64,000 nt of DNA from Nocardia alni (lineage in GTDB: Bacteria; Actinomycetota; Actinomycetes; Mycobacteriales; Mycobacteriaceae), in assembly GCF_019038435.1 (NCBI RefSeq), contig NZ_JAGPOX010000011.1, positions 37,621 to 101,620 of the forward strand. The letters are read 5' to 3'. A program made the translations under genes and the position numbers. The notes below the pieces were generated by a model that was not told the DNA's origin, ran no database searches, and saw nothing but the letters and a program-made list of their open reading frames with translations. Below are positions 15,695 through 25,277 of this stretch, in pieces; the stretch's first letter is position 1; each line of letters starts with the position of its first letter.

Positions 15695-17749
15695 TCAGCT
15701 CGACGGTAGGCCGAGCTTGTCGAAAAACGCCCGGTTGCGTTCGGTGGCGGCGTTCACCAGCTTGTCGAACGAGATGACCTCAACGTATGCCTGGCTCGAC
15801 ACGTTGAAACCGAAGTAGCCCATACCGTCCTGGGTCCGTTGCAGATTCGCACGCTTGCAGCGGCGCACCATCGTCGGCGTCAGGTCGGCGAGAATGTAGC
15901 AAAAAGCTGGCAATTCCGGCGAAGGCGGAATCGGGCGTCCCGCTGCCGTCGTCACACCACCGCTGCGGATACGATCCACGTATTCGAGCGACTGATCAAT
16001 TGGATCCTTACCCTCGCTGGCATCGTTACGCATCGGACGCTTGATCTCGACGACGACAATCGATGACAACGGCAACTTCTCACCATTCGCCGCGAGAACC
16101 GGTATGTCAGCGAGCCTGGTCGAAAGGATGTCGGGCTCTTTCGTAGAGCCGGAGCCGGTGATGGGCATGCTTTTCAGCGTCTTATCGGAGGCGAGATAGT
16201 CGTGGAATGCCAGCCGCTCATCGATGATCCACAGGTTCGCAGCGTCAGTTCCTATCTCGTTCGAATCGGTGCGCATAGGCATCAGCAGCGAGTGAACGGC
16301 GTTCTCTGGAACATATTTTCCCTGGTCGTTCAATTTGATGAACTTATCCAGGAGATCGAGAACGACTCGACGACGCGACACGTATGCGGCGAGGTCGGAT
16401 TTGTTGATGTCATTGATCTTATCGAGATACTCGGCAAGTTCTTCGTCGTAATTCTCGAATACGGCAGAACCGGATTCCGCGAAGATCCGCTGACCTTGGG
16501 CCAGAGCATCCGCCTCGAGCTGTTGCAGCCTACGATGCAGGATCACCTCCAACTCGGAATCTTTGATCGACGGGTCCACAGTGATGCCGAGCTTCTCGAG
16601 TCTCGAGAGGACCGGGCGGTATCGGGGAGCACTGTTGCTGACATAGTCGTTCACTCGCGATCTGCCTTCCGTGCGTGCCGCGTCAAGCGGGGCAGCAAGG
16701 ATCTTTTCGACCTCGACCAGAACCCGCGAGCGGATGGCGTCGAGCGAGATATCGAGCGAGATATCGTCACCGGGGGTGTCCTCGGTTGATCGTTCGGGCA
16801 GGTCGAAGGCAGTTCGATCCGAGCGGACGTGCGCGTCGAGATAGTCGGACGACAGGTAGCAGACGTACGTGAACTCGGCCGAACTGTCGTCCCTCAGCCT
16901 TCCGTAAAGCCCGGGGATCTTACCGGTGATGTTCTCCTCGAAGACGACACGATTCGCCGCACACCAGTTCAGCCGGGGTGTCAGATTCCGGTTCGACGAC
17001 TTCAAGCAGAGGTTGACCATGTCGAACTTCTGGCCACCGACCTCGACCGTCGTCGGCTCCATATCCGAGTACAAGAAGTCATCCAGCAGCTTCAACAGCG
17101 AGATTGTCTCGTCTTCATCGATGATGATCACGTCCGCCGCACCGCCGGGACGGATAAAATACCATATGCAGTGCTCGAACACCGCGCGAGCTATCACCGC
17201 AGCCGTCTTCGGCGCATTACGTTGATAGGCCTTCTTGAAGCCGCTCAAGCATACTCGACTGCCACTGTCGGAGTGGCGCATAAAGTCCTGGTCGTGTTCG
17301 ACACCGCGCTCTATCGAGAAGCTGAACTGCACCCCACAGAGGTTCTGATCGTCGCCATGATAGGTGCTGCGAACCTGAATCCTGCCGAAAGCCTTGAGCC
17401 ACAACAACCGACCAACCCCGCGGCAACCGATATCCGCTTTGTGGTCGCTGTCCAACGTCTCGAACGACTTCATGTTCGCCGGGGTGAACCCGACACCGTT
17501 GTCTTCGACCACGAAGCCGACTATCGGCTTGTTCGCCAGCCGGCCTGCACCGCCGATCCCCAGGTCGAACTCCCCTTGTTCGCTACGCTCGATCGTGATC
17601 GTCAGACGTCCATCGGTCACATCCTCGCCGAACCGTACGTCAATTGCCTGCAGCCCATTGACAATCGCCTCCAACAGGGGCAAGAGGGAATGACTCTTGG
17701 GGAGACTGGTGTTTCGCACCCGCCCCGCCAACGATGTGGTCAGCGCCAT
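15695..17749 (-). CDS. GHKL ATPase fused to a nuclease-like C-terminal domain (defence-type)
   Basis: A 684-aa protein from the ATG at 17749, which follows GAGGAAACG; 56 codons upstream are open but lack a site. The N-terminus is a GHKL/Hsp90-MutL-type ATPase: LLPLLEAIVNGLQAID (N-box), VGFVVEDNGVGFTP (G1 box) and DIGCRGVGRLLWLKAFG (G2 box). The middle is helical. The C-terminal part has LSSIVVVEIKRPMRND, a PD-(D/E)xK-like E-x-K, then AFCYILADLTP and DGMGYFGFNVSSQAYVEVIS. Such ATPase-nuclease proteins recur in bacterial defence islands. Base composition is less GC-rich than the core genes, and it lies in rlmN-flanked DNA. Confidence 0.8.
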   Translation of the reverse strand: MALTTSLAGRVRNTSLPKSHSLLPLLEAIVNGLQAIDVRFGEDVTDGRLTITIERSEQGEFDLGIGGAGRLANKPIVGFVVEDNGVGFTPANMKSFETLDSDHKADIGCRGVGRLLWLKAFGRIQVRSTYHGDDQNLCGVQFSFSIERGVEHDQDFMRHSDSGSRVCLSGFKKAYQRNAPKTAAVIARAVFEHCIWYFIRPGGAADVIIIDEDETISLLKLLDDFLYSDMEPTTVEVGGQKFDMVNLCLKSSNRNLTPRLNWCAANRVVFEENITGKIPGLYGRLRDDSSAEFTYVCYLSSDYLDAHVRSDRTAFDLPERSTEDTPGDDISLDISLDAIRSRVLVEVEKILAAPLDAARTEGRSRVNDYVSNSAPRYRPVLSRLEKLGITVDPSIKDSELEVILHRRLQQLEADALAQGQRIFAESGSAVFENYDEELAEYLDKINDINKSDLAAYVSRRRVVLDLLDKFIKLNDQGKYVPENAVHSLLMPMRTDSNEIGTDAANLWIIDERLAFHDYLASDKTLKSMPITGSGSTKEPDILSTRLADIPVLAANGEKLPLSSIVVVEIKRPMRNDASEGKDPIDQSLEYVDRIRSGGVTTAAGRPIPPSPELPAFCYILADLTPTMVRRCKRANLQRTQDGMGYFGFNVSSQAYVEVISFDKLVNAATERNRAFFDKLGLPSS

Positions 17750-18134
17750 CGTTTCCTCGTCTCTTCCGTCGCAATTCCCAACCCTAGCGAGCACAGCCGA
17801 ATACATACCTGGGATAAGAGCGTTTCCAGCGCTCCAATTGCTATCGAGCTGCCGTTTGATCCCGATCCGCCCCACCGCACCCGGCTGGATGTCTCTTCCC
17901 CATCCAGCCACCGACAATTCGTCAGCCTACCCCTACCAACGCTGGACACTCGCCAACCCGTCGCAGACGCACACAGTACGGTCAGGGACGCAGTGTTATG
18001 GAAGCGCCGAGACCCCAACTCCGCGAACCCGGTGTATCTGTCGTTGGGCAGCCCACATCCACCACGGAACCTGAACTGTCGGCGACTCAGCTGCTCGAGA
18101 GGTCCAGCGCCCGGCATGGCCGCCGCACCATTCG
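17750..18134. other. Intergenic, no gene seen
   Basis: 385 bp between rlmN and the GHKL gene. Short open frames are present but show no motif. It must hold the promoter of the GHKL gene and the junction of the inserted segment with rlmN. I see no clear terminator hairpin. Confidence 0.4.
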
Positions 18135-19244
18135 CTACCCTTCTGCCGCCAGCTGCCCGCACGCGGCGGCGATCTCCTGGCCGCGGGTATCCCGCACCGT
18201 GCACGGCACACCCTGCGCCTCCACCCGCCGAACGAACTCCCGCTCAACAGGCTTCGGGGACGCATCCCACTTCGAACCAGGAGTCGGGTTCAACGGGATC
18301 AGATTCACGTGGACGCGAGAACCAAGAGCCTTGTGCAGCTTGGAACCCAGCATGTCCGCACGCCAAGGCTGGTCATTGATGTCGCGGATCAACGCGTACT
18401 CGATCGACACCCGACGGCCCGACATGTCCGCGTAATACCTTGCGGCATCCAACACCTCGGACACCGACCACCGATTATTGACCGGCACCAACGTATCCCG
18501 CAGTTCATCATCCGGAGTATGCAGCGACACGGCCAAAGTCACCGACATACCCTCGTCCGCGAACTTTCGAATAGCAGGCGCCAGACCAACAGTGGAAACC
18601 ACGACATTGCGCTGCGAGATCCCGAAACCGTCCGGCGACGGCGACGTGATCTTCCGGACCGCCGAAATCACCCGCTTGTAGTTCGCCAGCGGCTCACCCA
18701 TGCCCATGAAGACGATGTTGGACAGGCGGCCGGGGCCGCCGGCTACCTCGCCGTCGCGGAGGGACGCGGCGGCGGCGCGGACCTGGTCGACGATTTCGGC
18801 GGTGGACAGGTTGCGGTTGAGGCCGCCCTGGCCGGTGGCGCAGAAGGGGCAGGCCATGCCGCAACCTGCTTGGCTGGAGATGCACAGGGTGTTGCGGTCA
18901 GGGTAGCGCATGAGGACCGACTCGAGCAGGGTGCCGTCGCCCGCGCGCCAGAGGGATTTGCGGGTGGTGCCGTCGTCGCAGGCTATGTGGCGGACCTCGG
19001 TGAGCAGGGGCGGGAACAGGGCCTCGGCGATCTTGGCGCGGACCGGGGCGGGGAGGTCGGTCATCTGTTCCGGGTCGGCCTGCAGGCGGACGTAGTACTG
19101 GCGGGCGATCTGGTCGGCCCGGAATTTGGGCAGGCCCAGCTCCTGGACGGCCGCGCGCCGCTCGTCCGCGTCGAGGTCGGCGAGGTGCCGGGGCGGCATA
19201 CCACGGCGGGGGGCGTCGAAAACCAGGGGCAGGGAGGTAGACAT
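18135..19244 (-). CDS. rlmN: 23S rRNA/tRNA (adenine-C2) methyltransferase RlmN
   Basis: A 369-aa radical-SAM methyltransferase that makes m2A2503 in 23S rRNA and m2A37 in some tRNAs. The [4Fe-4S] cluster motif is C128-C132-C135 in [16 protein letters not shown]. The conserved catalytic pair is C121 (CISSQAGC) and C348 ([11 protein letters not shown]), the latter being the residue that is methylated. GMGEPLANY and [14 protein letters not shown] are also typical. Length is normal and the gene is intact. Its 3' end is the part duplicated at 14.3 and 9.4 kb, so this end has probably been an integration site. Confidence 0.97.
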   Translation of the reverse strand: MSTSLPLVFDAPRRGMPPRHLADLDADERRAAVQELGLPKFRADQIARQYYVRLQADPEQMTDLPAPVRAKIAEALFPPLLTEVRHIACDDGTTRKSLWRAGDGTLLESVLMRYPDRNTLCISSQAGCGMACPFCATGQGGLNRNLSTAEIVDQVRAAAASLRDGEVAGGPGRLSNIVFMGMGEPLANYKRVISAVRKITSPSPDGFGISQRNVVVSTVGLAPAIRKFADEGMSVTLAVSLHTPDDELRDTLVPVNNRWSVSEVLDAARYYADMSGRRVSIEYALIRDINDQPWRADMLGSKLHKALGSRVHVNLIPLNPTPGSKWDASPKPVEREFVRRVEAQGVPCTVRDTRGQEIAAACGQLAAEG

Positions 19245-19400
19245 AACCCATCCAGTATGGCGGACCGGTTCATGTCACCGTCCGCGACGTCCTCTGATCG
19301 CGTACGACCCCGGTTCGCCGCGGCCGAGTCGCGGTCCGCTCCATACGCCCGTCCGCCCTCGCGACCGGGCGATGAACGCTGATCGGCGCTGGAATCGACG

Positions 19401-20645
19401 CTACGTCGTGGTCCGTGACGCGCGCCGTGCGGCGACCGAACCGAATCGCTCGCGGTCGGCCAAGAAGCCTTCCAGTGCCAAGGTCGCCGCGCCGAGGCTC
19501 GCAGGATTGTGCGGCAAGGTGCTCAGCTGGAGGGTTACCGCATCGAAGGGGGCGGCCATGGCGTGTTCGGCAGCAACCCGACGAGTAGCGGTCAGCAACG
19601 GGTCACCGAGTAAATTCGCCACGAGGTCGCCGAACACCATAGTTCGTGGATTGAAGAGGTTTACCAGATTCGCCACGGCGACACCGAGGTAGCGGCCCGT
19701 CGTTTCGATGACGGTGCGCGCCACGACATCTCCGCGGGTGGCGGCCTCGGCGATCGCGGTAAGGGTGGTGGCGTCATCGGGGTCGAGCAGCGCGGAATGC
19801 GGGTCACGTTCGCGCAGGGTTGCGACGATACCGGGCGTGCTCACGTAAGCCTCGACGCAACCCTTTCGCCCGCAACGGCATTCACGGCCGTCCAGAACCA
19901 CGGTGGTATGCCCCCACTCCCCCGCGCTGTTGGTGACGCCGCGGTACAGCACTCCGTCCACGACCACGCCGATACCCACCCCGGCTCGCAACGTGAGCAC
20001 GATCAGATCGTCCACATCGCGCCCCGCCCCGAACCACAACTCGGCCACCGTACTGGTCTTGAGCGGATTATCCAGGTACAGCGGATGCGTAAGGTGCTGT
20101 TGCAGCAGGCTTTTCAGCGGGATGTCGTGCCAGTCCCAGTACGGCGAGAACACCGAGACGCCACCCTCCGGCTCGACCGGACCGGGGACGCTGAGGCCGA
20201 CGCCGAGCACCTCTGCCGCGTCGTCACCGGTCAGTTCGTGGATCCCGCGCACGATCAGGGGGACGACGTCTTGGGGGCGGCAGGCATTCGGGGCAACCGG
20301 GATCTCCACCGAGCGCAGCACCGACATGGTCAGGTCGAACAGGTCGAAATGGATTGCCGTCTCGGCGAGGTCGATGCCGACGAGCATCCCGCGCGCTGGG
20401 TTGACGGCCAGGCGGGCGCGCGGGCGGCCCACGCTTGCCGCGTCGTAGCCAAGCTCGGCGAGCACCCCTACATCCAGCAGTTCGGCGATCATGTTGCCGA
20501 CCGTCGCGAAGGACAAGCCGGTCGCCTCAGCGATCTCCTGGCGACTGATATGCCCCGCCGCGGCGTAAACCGCTTGCAGTACAGCGAATCTGTTCCGGCG
20601 CCTGATGTCGCGAGCGGTCAGCTGGTACACGGCACTTCCCTTCAT
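19401..20645 (-). CDS. ROK-family transcriptional regulator
   Basis: A 414-aa ROK repressor. An N-terminal winged helix (ISRQEIAEATGLSFATVGNM) is joined to a sugar-kinase-like domain with GIDLAE, SVPGPV, the zinc-binding CRCGRKGCVEAY and the preceding AGEWGHTTV. Such regulators sense a sugar and derepress nearby transport genes. It is divergent from the ribose-type importer. The palindrome at 20655 lies 10 bp before its own ATG and about 90 bp before the importer, so it likely controls both. Confidence 0.9.
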   Translation of the reverse strand: MKGSAVYQLTARDIRRRNRFAVLQAVYAAAGHISRQEIAEATGLSFATVGNMIAELLDVGVLAELGYDAASVGRPRARLAVNPARGMLVGIDLAETAIHFDLFDLTMSVLRSVEIPVAPNACRPQDVVPLIVRGIHELTGDDAAEVLGVGLSVPGPVEPEGGVSVFSPYWDWHDIPLKSLLQQHLTHPLYLDNPLKTSTVAELWFGAGRDVDDLIVLTLRAGVGIGVVVDGVLYRGVTNSAGEWGHTTVVLDGRECRCGRKGCVEAYVSTPGIVATLRERDPHSALLDPDDATTLTAIAEAATRGDVVARTVIETTGRYLGVAVANLVNLFNPRTMVFGDLVANLLGDPLLTATRRVAAEHAMAAPFDAVTLQLSTLPHNPASLGAATLALEGFLADRERFGSVAARRASRTTT

Positions 20646-20654
20646 CGCACGACC

Positions 20655-20670
20655 GCGGAAGCACTTCCGC
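20655..20670. promoter_or_regulatory. 16-bp perfect palindromic operator between ROK gene and ABC importer
   Basis: GCGGAAGCACTTCCGC has perfect 7-bp arms around two central bases. It sits in the divergent promoter region directly ahead of the ROK gene, the expected place for its binding site. Confidence 0.55.
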
Positions 20671-20760
20671 CAATGGTATTTACAACAGTTACCAGAAGTC
20701 TTAGTGTGACCGCCATCACCGATTGATGCCGATTGTGCGGCACATCACCGAGGAGTGCTC

Positions 20761-21810
20761 ATGTCCTGGTTGCACCAACGACGTTGGACCAGCGCCGCAA
20801 TAGCCGTCATAGCGCTGGCAGTGGCCACAACCGCCTGCTCCTCCGGACAGGAGTCGAGCTCGACGGCCACCGGCCCACAGCACCTGACGGGCAAGATCAG
20901 CCTCGTCTACGCCCAGAAGCAGGGCGACCAGGAATATTTCATCGATGAGGCCGCAGGCGCGAAGGCCAAGGCCTCCCAGCTCGGCGTCGACCTGAAGGTG
21001 GTCGACCTGGGCAACGACGCCAACAAGGCGGTCAGCGAGACCCAGAACGCGGTCAGCCAGAAGGCCAACGGCATGATCATCGTGCCGCCCGACCCGGCGG
21101 TCGGCCCGCAGGTCGTGCAGCTGACCAAGGCCGGTAACGTGGCGCTGCTCAGCTCCGACGACCAGGTCTGCACCAACGGACCCGACCCGTCGAAATGCGC
21201 CGCGGCGAATCTGCTTCCGCGCGTGGGCTTCAGCGGCACGCAGATGGGCACCGAGGTCGGCACCACAGCGGGCCAGGACTTCAAGAAGGCGGGCTGGAAT
21301 CCCGCCGACACCGCGATCGTGGATGCCTGGCAGCAAGACGTGACGGTCTGCACCGACCGGGTCAAGGCCAATGAGAAGGCGTTCCAGCAGGCTTCGGGCG
21401 CGAACGTGCGAGTGATCGAGGTCGGCACCGACAACACCCCCTCCGACGCGCAGAACAAGATCTCCGCGACGGTCGCGGGCAACCGCGCGGTGAAGCACTG
21501 GATCGTCATGGGCTGCAACGACGAGAACGTCAGCGGCGGCGTCTCGGCCATCCAGAACGCCGGATACTCCGCCGACGACCTCATCGGCGTCGGCCTGGGC
21601 GCCTACCTGGCGTGCAAGGAATGGCAGAGCGGTAAGCCCACCGGCTTCAAGGCCGCGTTGTTCATCAACGGCACCGACGTCGGCGCGCTGGCCGTGCAGA
21701 CCATGTACGACTACCTGAAGAACGGCAAGGCGATGCCGGCCGAGGCGTTCGCACCGACCAAGATGGTCGACGCGAGCAACTGGCAGCAGGCAGGCGTGCA
21801 GTGCAGCTGA
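20761..21810 (+). CDS. Sugar ABC importer, lipoprotein substrate-binding subunit
   Basis: A 349-aa periplasmic-binding-protein-like (RbsB/XylF-type) lipoprotein. The signal peptide ends in the lipobox ATTACSS. The mature protein has the two-lobed fold: GKISLVYAQKQGDQEYF, ANGMIIVPPDPAVGP, then WIVMGCNDENVSGG. Four Cys residues in the mature domain suggest disulfides. ATG 20761 is preferred over a GTG two codons earlier because GAGGAG is properly spaced from it. It is the first gene of a four-gene operon, and the ligand is probably a pentose or polyol. Confidence 0.9.
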   Translation: MSWLHQRRWTSAAIAVIALAVATTACSSGQESSSTATGPQHLTGKISLVYAQKQGDQEYFIDEAAGAKAKASQLGVDLKVVDLGNDANKAVSETQNAVSQKANGMIIVPPDPAVGPQVVQLTKAGNVALLSSDDQVCTNGPDPSKCAAANLLPRVGFSGTQMGTEVGTTAGQDFKKAGWNPADTAIVDAWQQDVTVCTDRVKANEKAFQQASGANVRVIEVGTDNTPSDAQNKISATVAGNRAVKHWIVMGCNDENVSGGVSAIQNAGYSADDLIGVGLGAYLACKEWQSGKPTGFKAALFINGTDVGALAVQTMYDYLKNGKAMPAEAFAPTKMVDASNWQQAGVQCS

Positions 21811-23348
21811 GCGAATCGGCCGCACAGGCAGGCGATTCGGCCGAGCGGGGCGGGTTGCGCGCGAGCGAGATCTCCAAGAGTTTCGCCGGCGTGCCCGCCC
21901 TGAGCGCGGTGAGCGTGGAGTTCCCGGCGGGCCGTGTGACCGCCCTGATCGGCGAGAACGGCGCCGGAAAGTCCACGCTCATCAGGATTCTCGGCGGCGA
22001 CCACCAACCCGACAGCGGGCGAATGGAATTGGACGGTGCGGCGTTCGCCCCGGCCTCGCCCGCCGCGGCCCGCACGGCCGGAATCCGGGTGATCGCGCAG
22101 GAACCCGAGATCGTCCCGCACGTCTCGGTCGCCGAGAACGTGTATCTCGGCGCCCTGCCCCGGCGCGCGGGGCGGCTGGTCGACCGGGCGGCCCTGCGCG
22201 CGCGGATGCGCCGGGACCTGGACCGGCTCGGCTTCGGCCGCGACCTCGACCCGGACACCCCCGGTTCGAAACTCACCGCGGCACAGCGTCAATTGGTCGA
22301 AATCATGCGGGCGCTGACCACCGACGCACGGGTGATCGCCTTCGACGAACCGACCTCCTCGCTCTCGGAGCACGAGACCGAATCGCTGTTCGAACTGATC
22401 GGGCGGCTGCGCGAGCAGGGTCTGGCGGTCATCTACGTCTCGCACCGCATGCGCGAGATCTTCCAGATCGCCGATCGGGTGGTGGTGCTGCGCGACGGCG
22501 CGGTCGTGGGCGAGCGGGCGATCGCGGACACCACCGATCGTGAGGTCGTCTCGATGATGGTCGGGCGCGATCTGTCGACGGTGTTCGCGCGCAAGCAGAA
22601 CGAGCCGGGCCGGGTGGTGCTGGAGGTGGACGCGGTCACCACCGACGACGTGCGCGATATCAGCCTGAACGTGCGCGCCGGCGAGGTGGTCGCGCTGGCC
22701 GGACTGGTCGGCGCCGGACGGTCCGAGCTGGCCGGCGCACTCGTCGGGGATCTGCCGATCCACTCCGGCGAGGTCCGGGTGGACGGCAAGCGCCTGCGGC
22801 TGCGGCAGCCGCGCGACGCGGTGCGGGCGGGAATGGGCTACGCGCCCGAGGAACGCAAGGCACAGGCGCTGCTGCTGCATCGCGGTGTGCGGGACAACAT
22901 CTCGCTGGCCGTGCTGGATCGGCTGCGGCGCTTTCGATTCATCCGCCGGGATGCCGAGAATCGGCTCGCCCGAGAGTATGTGGACTCGCTGCGGGTGCGC
23001 ACGCCCTCGCTCGAACAAGAGGTCCGCAAGCTCTCCGGCGGAAACCAGCAGAAGGTGGTGCTGGCCCGCTGGCTGGCCCGCAAGCCCACCGTGCTGATCC
23101 TGGACGAGCCCACCCGCGGCGTCGACGTCGGCGCGAAGATCGAGATCTACCACGTCATCGAGAATCTCGCGGAATCCGGTGTGGCCGTGCTGGTCATCTC
23201 CTCGGAGCTACCCGAGGTGCTCGGCCTAGCCGACCGCATCGTGGTCATGCAGCAGGGTCACGTCACCGGCGAATTGAATCGCGCCGACGCGAGCGAGGAG
23301 GCGATCCTCTCGCTGGCCATGGCCTCGGACTTGAAGGAAACCCCATGA
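21801..23348 (+). CDS. Sugar ABC importer, tandem ATPase subunit
   Basis: A 515-aa RbsA/XylG-type protein with two nucleotide-binding domains. The first has Walker A GENGAGKST, the signature-like LTAAQRQLVEIMRAL and Walker B VIAFDEPTSS. The second has GLVGAGRSE in place of Walker A, signature LSGGNQQKVVLARW and VLILDEPTRGVDVG. Unequal halves are normal in this family. The GTG start overlaps the previous stop by 10 bp. It energises import with the permease that follows. Confidence 0.93.
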   Translation: MQLSESAAQAGDSAERGGLRASEISKSFAGVPALSAVSVEFPAGRVTALIGENGAGKSTLIRILGGDHQPDSGRMELDGAAFAPASPAAARTAGIRVIAQEPEIVPHVSVAENVYLGALPRRAGRLVDRAALRARMRRDLDRLGFGRDLDPDTPGSKLTAAQRQLVEIMRALTTDARVIAFDEPTSSLSEHETESLFELIGRLREQGLAVIYVSHRMREIFQIADRVVVLRDGAVVGERAIADTTDREVVSMMVGRDLSTVFARKQNEPGRVVLEVDAVTTDDVRDISLNVRAGEVVALAGLVGAGRSELAGALVGDLPIHSGEVRVDGKRLRLRQPRDAVRAGMGYAPEERKAQALLLHRGVRDNISLAVLDRLRRFRFIRRDAENRLAREYVDSLRVRTPSLEQEVRKLSGGNQQKVVLARWLARKPTVLILDEPTRGVDVGAKIEIYHVIENLAESGVAVLVISSELPEVLGLADRIVVMQQGHVTGELNRADASEEAILSLAMASDLKETP

Positions 23349-24403
23349 CCGATCAAAAAACCGGCCTATCGACCGACTCCGGATCAGCGACCGGGCCCTC
23401 CGCGCGCTCTCGTGGTCTGTCGGCCCTAACCCCCGGTCGTATCCTGCGCGTCATCGGCCCGGGCAACCTCAGTCTGATCGGCGCACTGATCATCCTGGTG
23501 ATCATCTTCAGCTCGCTCAACAGCGGCTACCTGTCGACCGGGAACCTCGCCGGAATCGGTGACGCGGTCACCGTCTTCGGCCTCCTGTCCGTCGTGCAGA
23601 CCGTCGTGATCATTTGTGGCGCAATGGATATCACGGTCGGCTCGGCGGCCGGTGTCGCCTCGGTGATCAGTGCGATGGTCTTCACCGCGACCGGGAGCAA
23701 CGCACCGCTGGGCATCCTGGCGGCGATCGGCGGCGGGGTGGTGCTCGGCATCCTCAACGGCGTCATCATCGTCTACGGCCGGGTCAACCCGGTGATCGCG
23801 ACGTTGGCCGGACTCGCGGCGTACAAGGGTCTGGCACAACTGATCTCGGGCGGTAAAGCGCAGGGTTTCGTACTGGACAACAACCTGTTCATCTTCCTGG
23901 CGCGCGGCAAGATCATCGGGCTGCCGGTGCCGGTGATCGTCCTGGCGATCGTCTCGATCGGCGTGCACGTACTGCTCAAATACACCGATATCGGCCGCAA
24001 CATCTACGCCATCGGCGGCAACGACACCGCCGCCCGCCTCTCGGGCATCAACATCAACAAATATCTCATCGCGGTTTACGTGCTCTCCGGAATCGTCGCT
24101 GCCATCGCGGGAATCATCCTGACCGCACGCACCGGATCGGGCCAACCCACCTCGGGCAGTGAGGGTTTGGAACTCCAGTCGATCACCGCCGCGGCACTGG
24201 GCGGTAGTGCGCTCAAGGGCGGTAGAGGCACCGTGCTGGGCACCCTGCTGGCCGTGCTGCTGCTCGGCGCACTCGACAACGGGCTCAACGTGATCGGCGT
24301 GAACAGCTTCTGGCAGAACGTCGCCCAAGGCGCGCTGCTGGTCGCCGCGGTCGTCATTCAGCAGCGACGCAGCGGTGAACGCGCGGTCGGCCTGCCGACG
24401 TAG
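23345..24403 (+). CDS. Sugar ABC importer, permease subunit
   Basis: A 352-aa RbsC/XylH-type permease with 8-10 membrane helices. Typical segments are AMDITVGSAAGVASVISAMV, NGVIIVYGRVNPVIATLAG, AIGGNDTAARLSGININ (the cytosolic loop that contacts the ATPase) and ITAAALGGSALKGGRGTVLG. ATG overlaps the ATPase stop by 4 bp. A charged 45-residue cytosolic N-terminus precedes the first helix. Confidence 0.93.
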   Translation: MTDQKTGLSTDSGSATGPSARSRGLSALTPGRILRVIGPGNLSLIGALIILVIIFSSLNSGYLSTGNLAGIGDAVTVFGLLSVVQTVVIICGAMDITVGSAAGVASVISAMVFTATGSNAPLGILAAIGGGVVLGILNGVIIVYGRVNPVIATLAGLAAYKGLAQLISGGKAQGFVLDNNLFIFLARGKIIGLPVPVIVLAIVSIGVHVLLKYTDIGRNIYAIGGNDTAARLSGININKYLIAVYVLSGIVAAIAGIILTARTGSGQPTSGSEGLELQSITAAALGGSALKGGRGTVLGTLLAVLLLGALDNGLNVIGVNSFWQNVAQGALLVAAVVIQQRRSGERAVGLPT

Positions 24404-24484
24404 ACCCGTGCGGGCTCGACTCATGTGGATGACATCGAACGCATCGCGGTACACGACGCAACAGACCGGCAGCGGGGTGACGTC

Positions 24485-25237
24485 GTGAACCGCCTGACGG
24501 ACCGGGTCGCGGTGGTCACGGGGGCGGCGTCCGGAATCGGGGCGGCCACCGCGAAACGCCTTGCCACGGAAGGCGCCTGCGTTGTTCTCGCGGATATCGC
24601 CGAATCCGGGAACGAACTGGCCGCACGGTTGCGAGGCGAGGGCCGCCGTGCCGAATTCGTGGTCTGCGACGTCTCGCGCGAGCAAGACTGGGATGCGCTG
24701 CGCGAGCGCGTCCATGAGCTGTTCGGTTCGCTGGATGTGCTGTGCAGCAATGCATCCCGGCAGCGCGCCGCAGCCGCGCACGAGCTGTCCCGGCACGATT
24801 GGGACCAGGGCCTGGCGGTCAACCTGACCCCGTTGTTCCTCGGCGTGCGCACATTCCTGGACGATCTGCGGGCCCGCCACGGCAGCGTCATCGCGATCTC
24901 CAGCGTGCACGCCCATTTCGGCCTGCCCGGACAGCCCGGATACGCGGCGGCCAAGGGCGGACTGACCGCGCTGGTCCGCCAGCTCGCGGTGGAGTACGGC
25001 TCCGAGCACGTCCGGGTCAACGCCATCCTGCCCGGCCCCATTCTGACCCCCGTCTGGGACGATATCGATGAGGCGGACCGGCAGCGCTCGGCCGCCGCGA
25101 CCGCACTACGACGCCTCGGCGATCCCGACGAGGTAGCGGCCGCCGTCGCATTTCTGGCCTCATCCGACGCCTCCTATATCACCGGCGCGGAACTCGTCGT
25201 GGACGGCGGCTGGAGCGTGCACAAGGAGTCGCGGTGA
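24485..25237 (+). CDS. Short-chain dehydrogenase/reductase
   Basis: A 250-aa classical SDR. The NAD(P) motif is VTGAASGIG, the acidic residue in LADIAE suggests NAD preference, and the active site has the SS of ISSVH and YAAAK. The C-terminus ends with the family signature ITGAELVVDGGWS. GTG 24485 is chosen because GGGGTGA precedes it; the longer frame from 24425 adds unlikely sequence. It lies 80 bp after the permease and probably oxidises the imported sugar or polyol. Confidence 0.85.
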   Translation: MNRLTDRVAVVTGAASGIGAATAKRLATEGACVVLADIAESGNELAARLRGEGRRAEFVVCDVSREQDWDALRERVHELFGSLDVLCSNASRQRAAAAHELSRHDWDQGLAVNLTPLFLGVRTFLDDLRARHGSVIAISSVHAHFGLPGQPGYAAAKGGLTALVRQLAVEYGSEHVRVNAILPGPILTPVWDDIDEADRQRSAAATALRRLGDPDEVAAAVAFLASSDASYITGAELVVDGGWSVHKESR

Positions 25238-25277
25238 AATACGTGCAATATTCATAGCGATCGGCAATGATCGAGAT

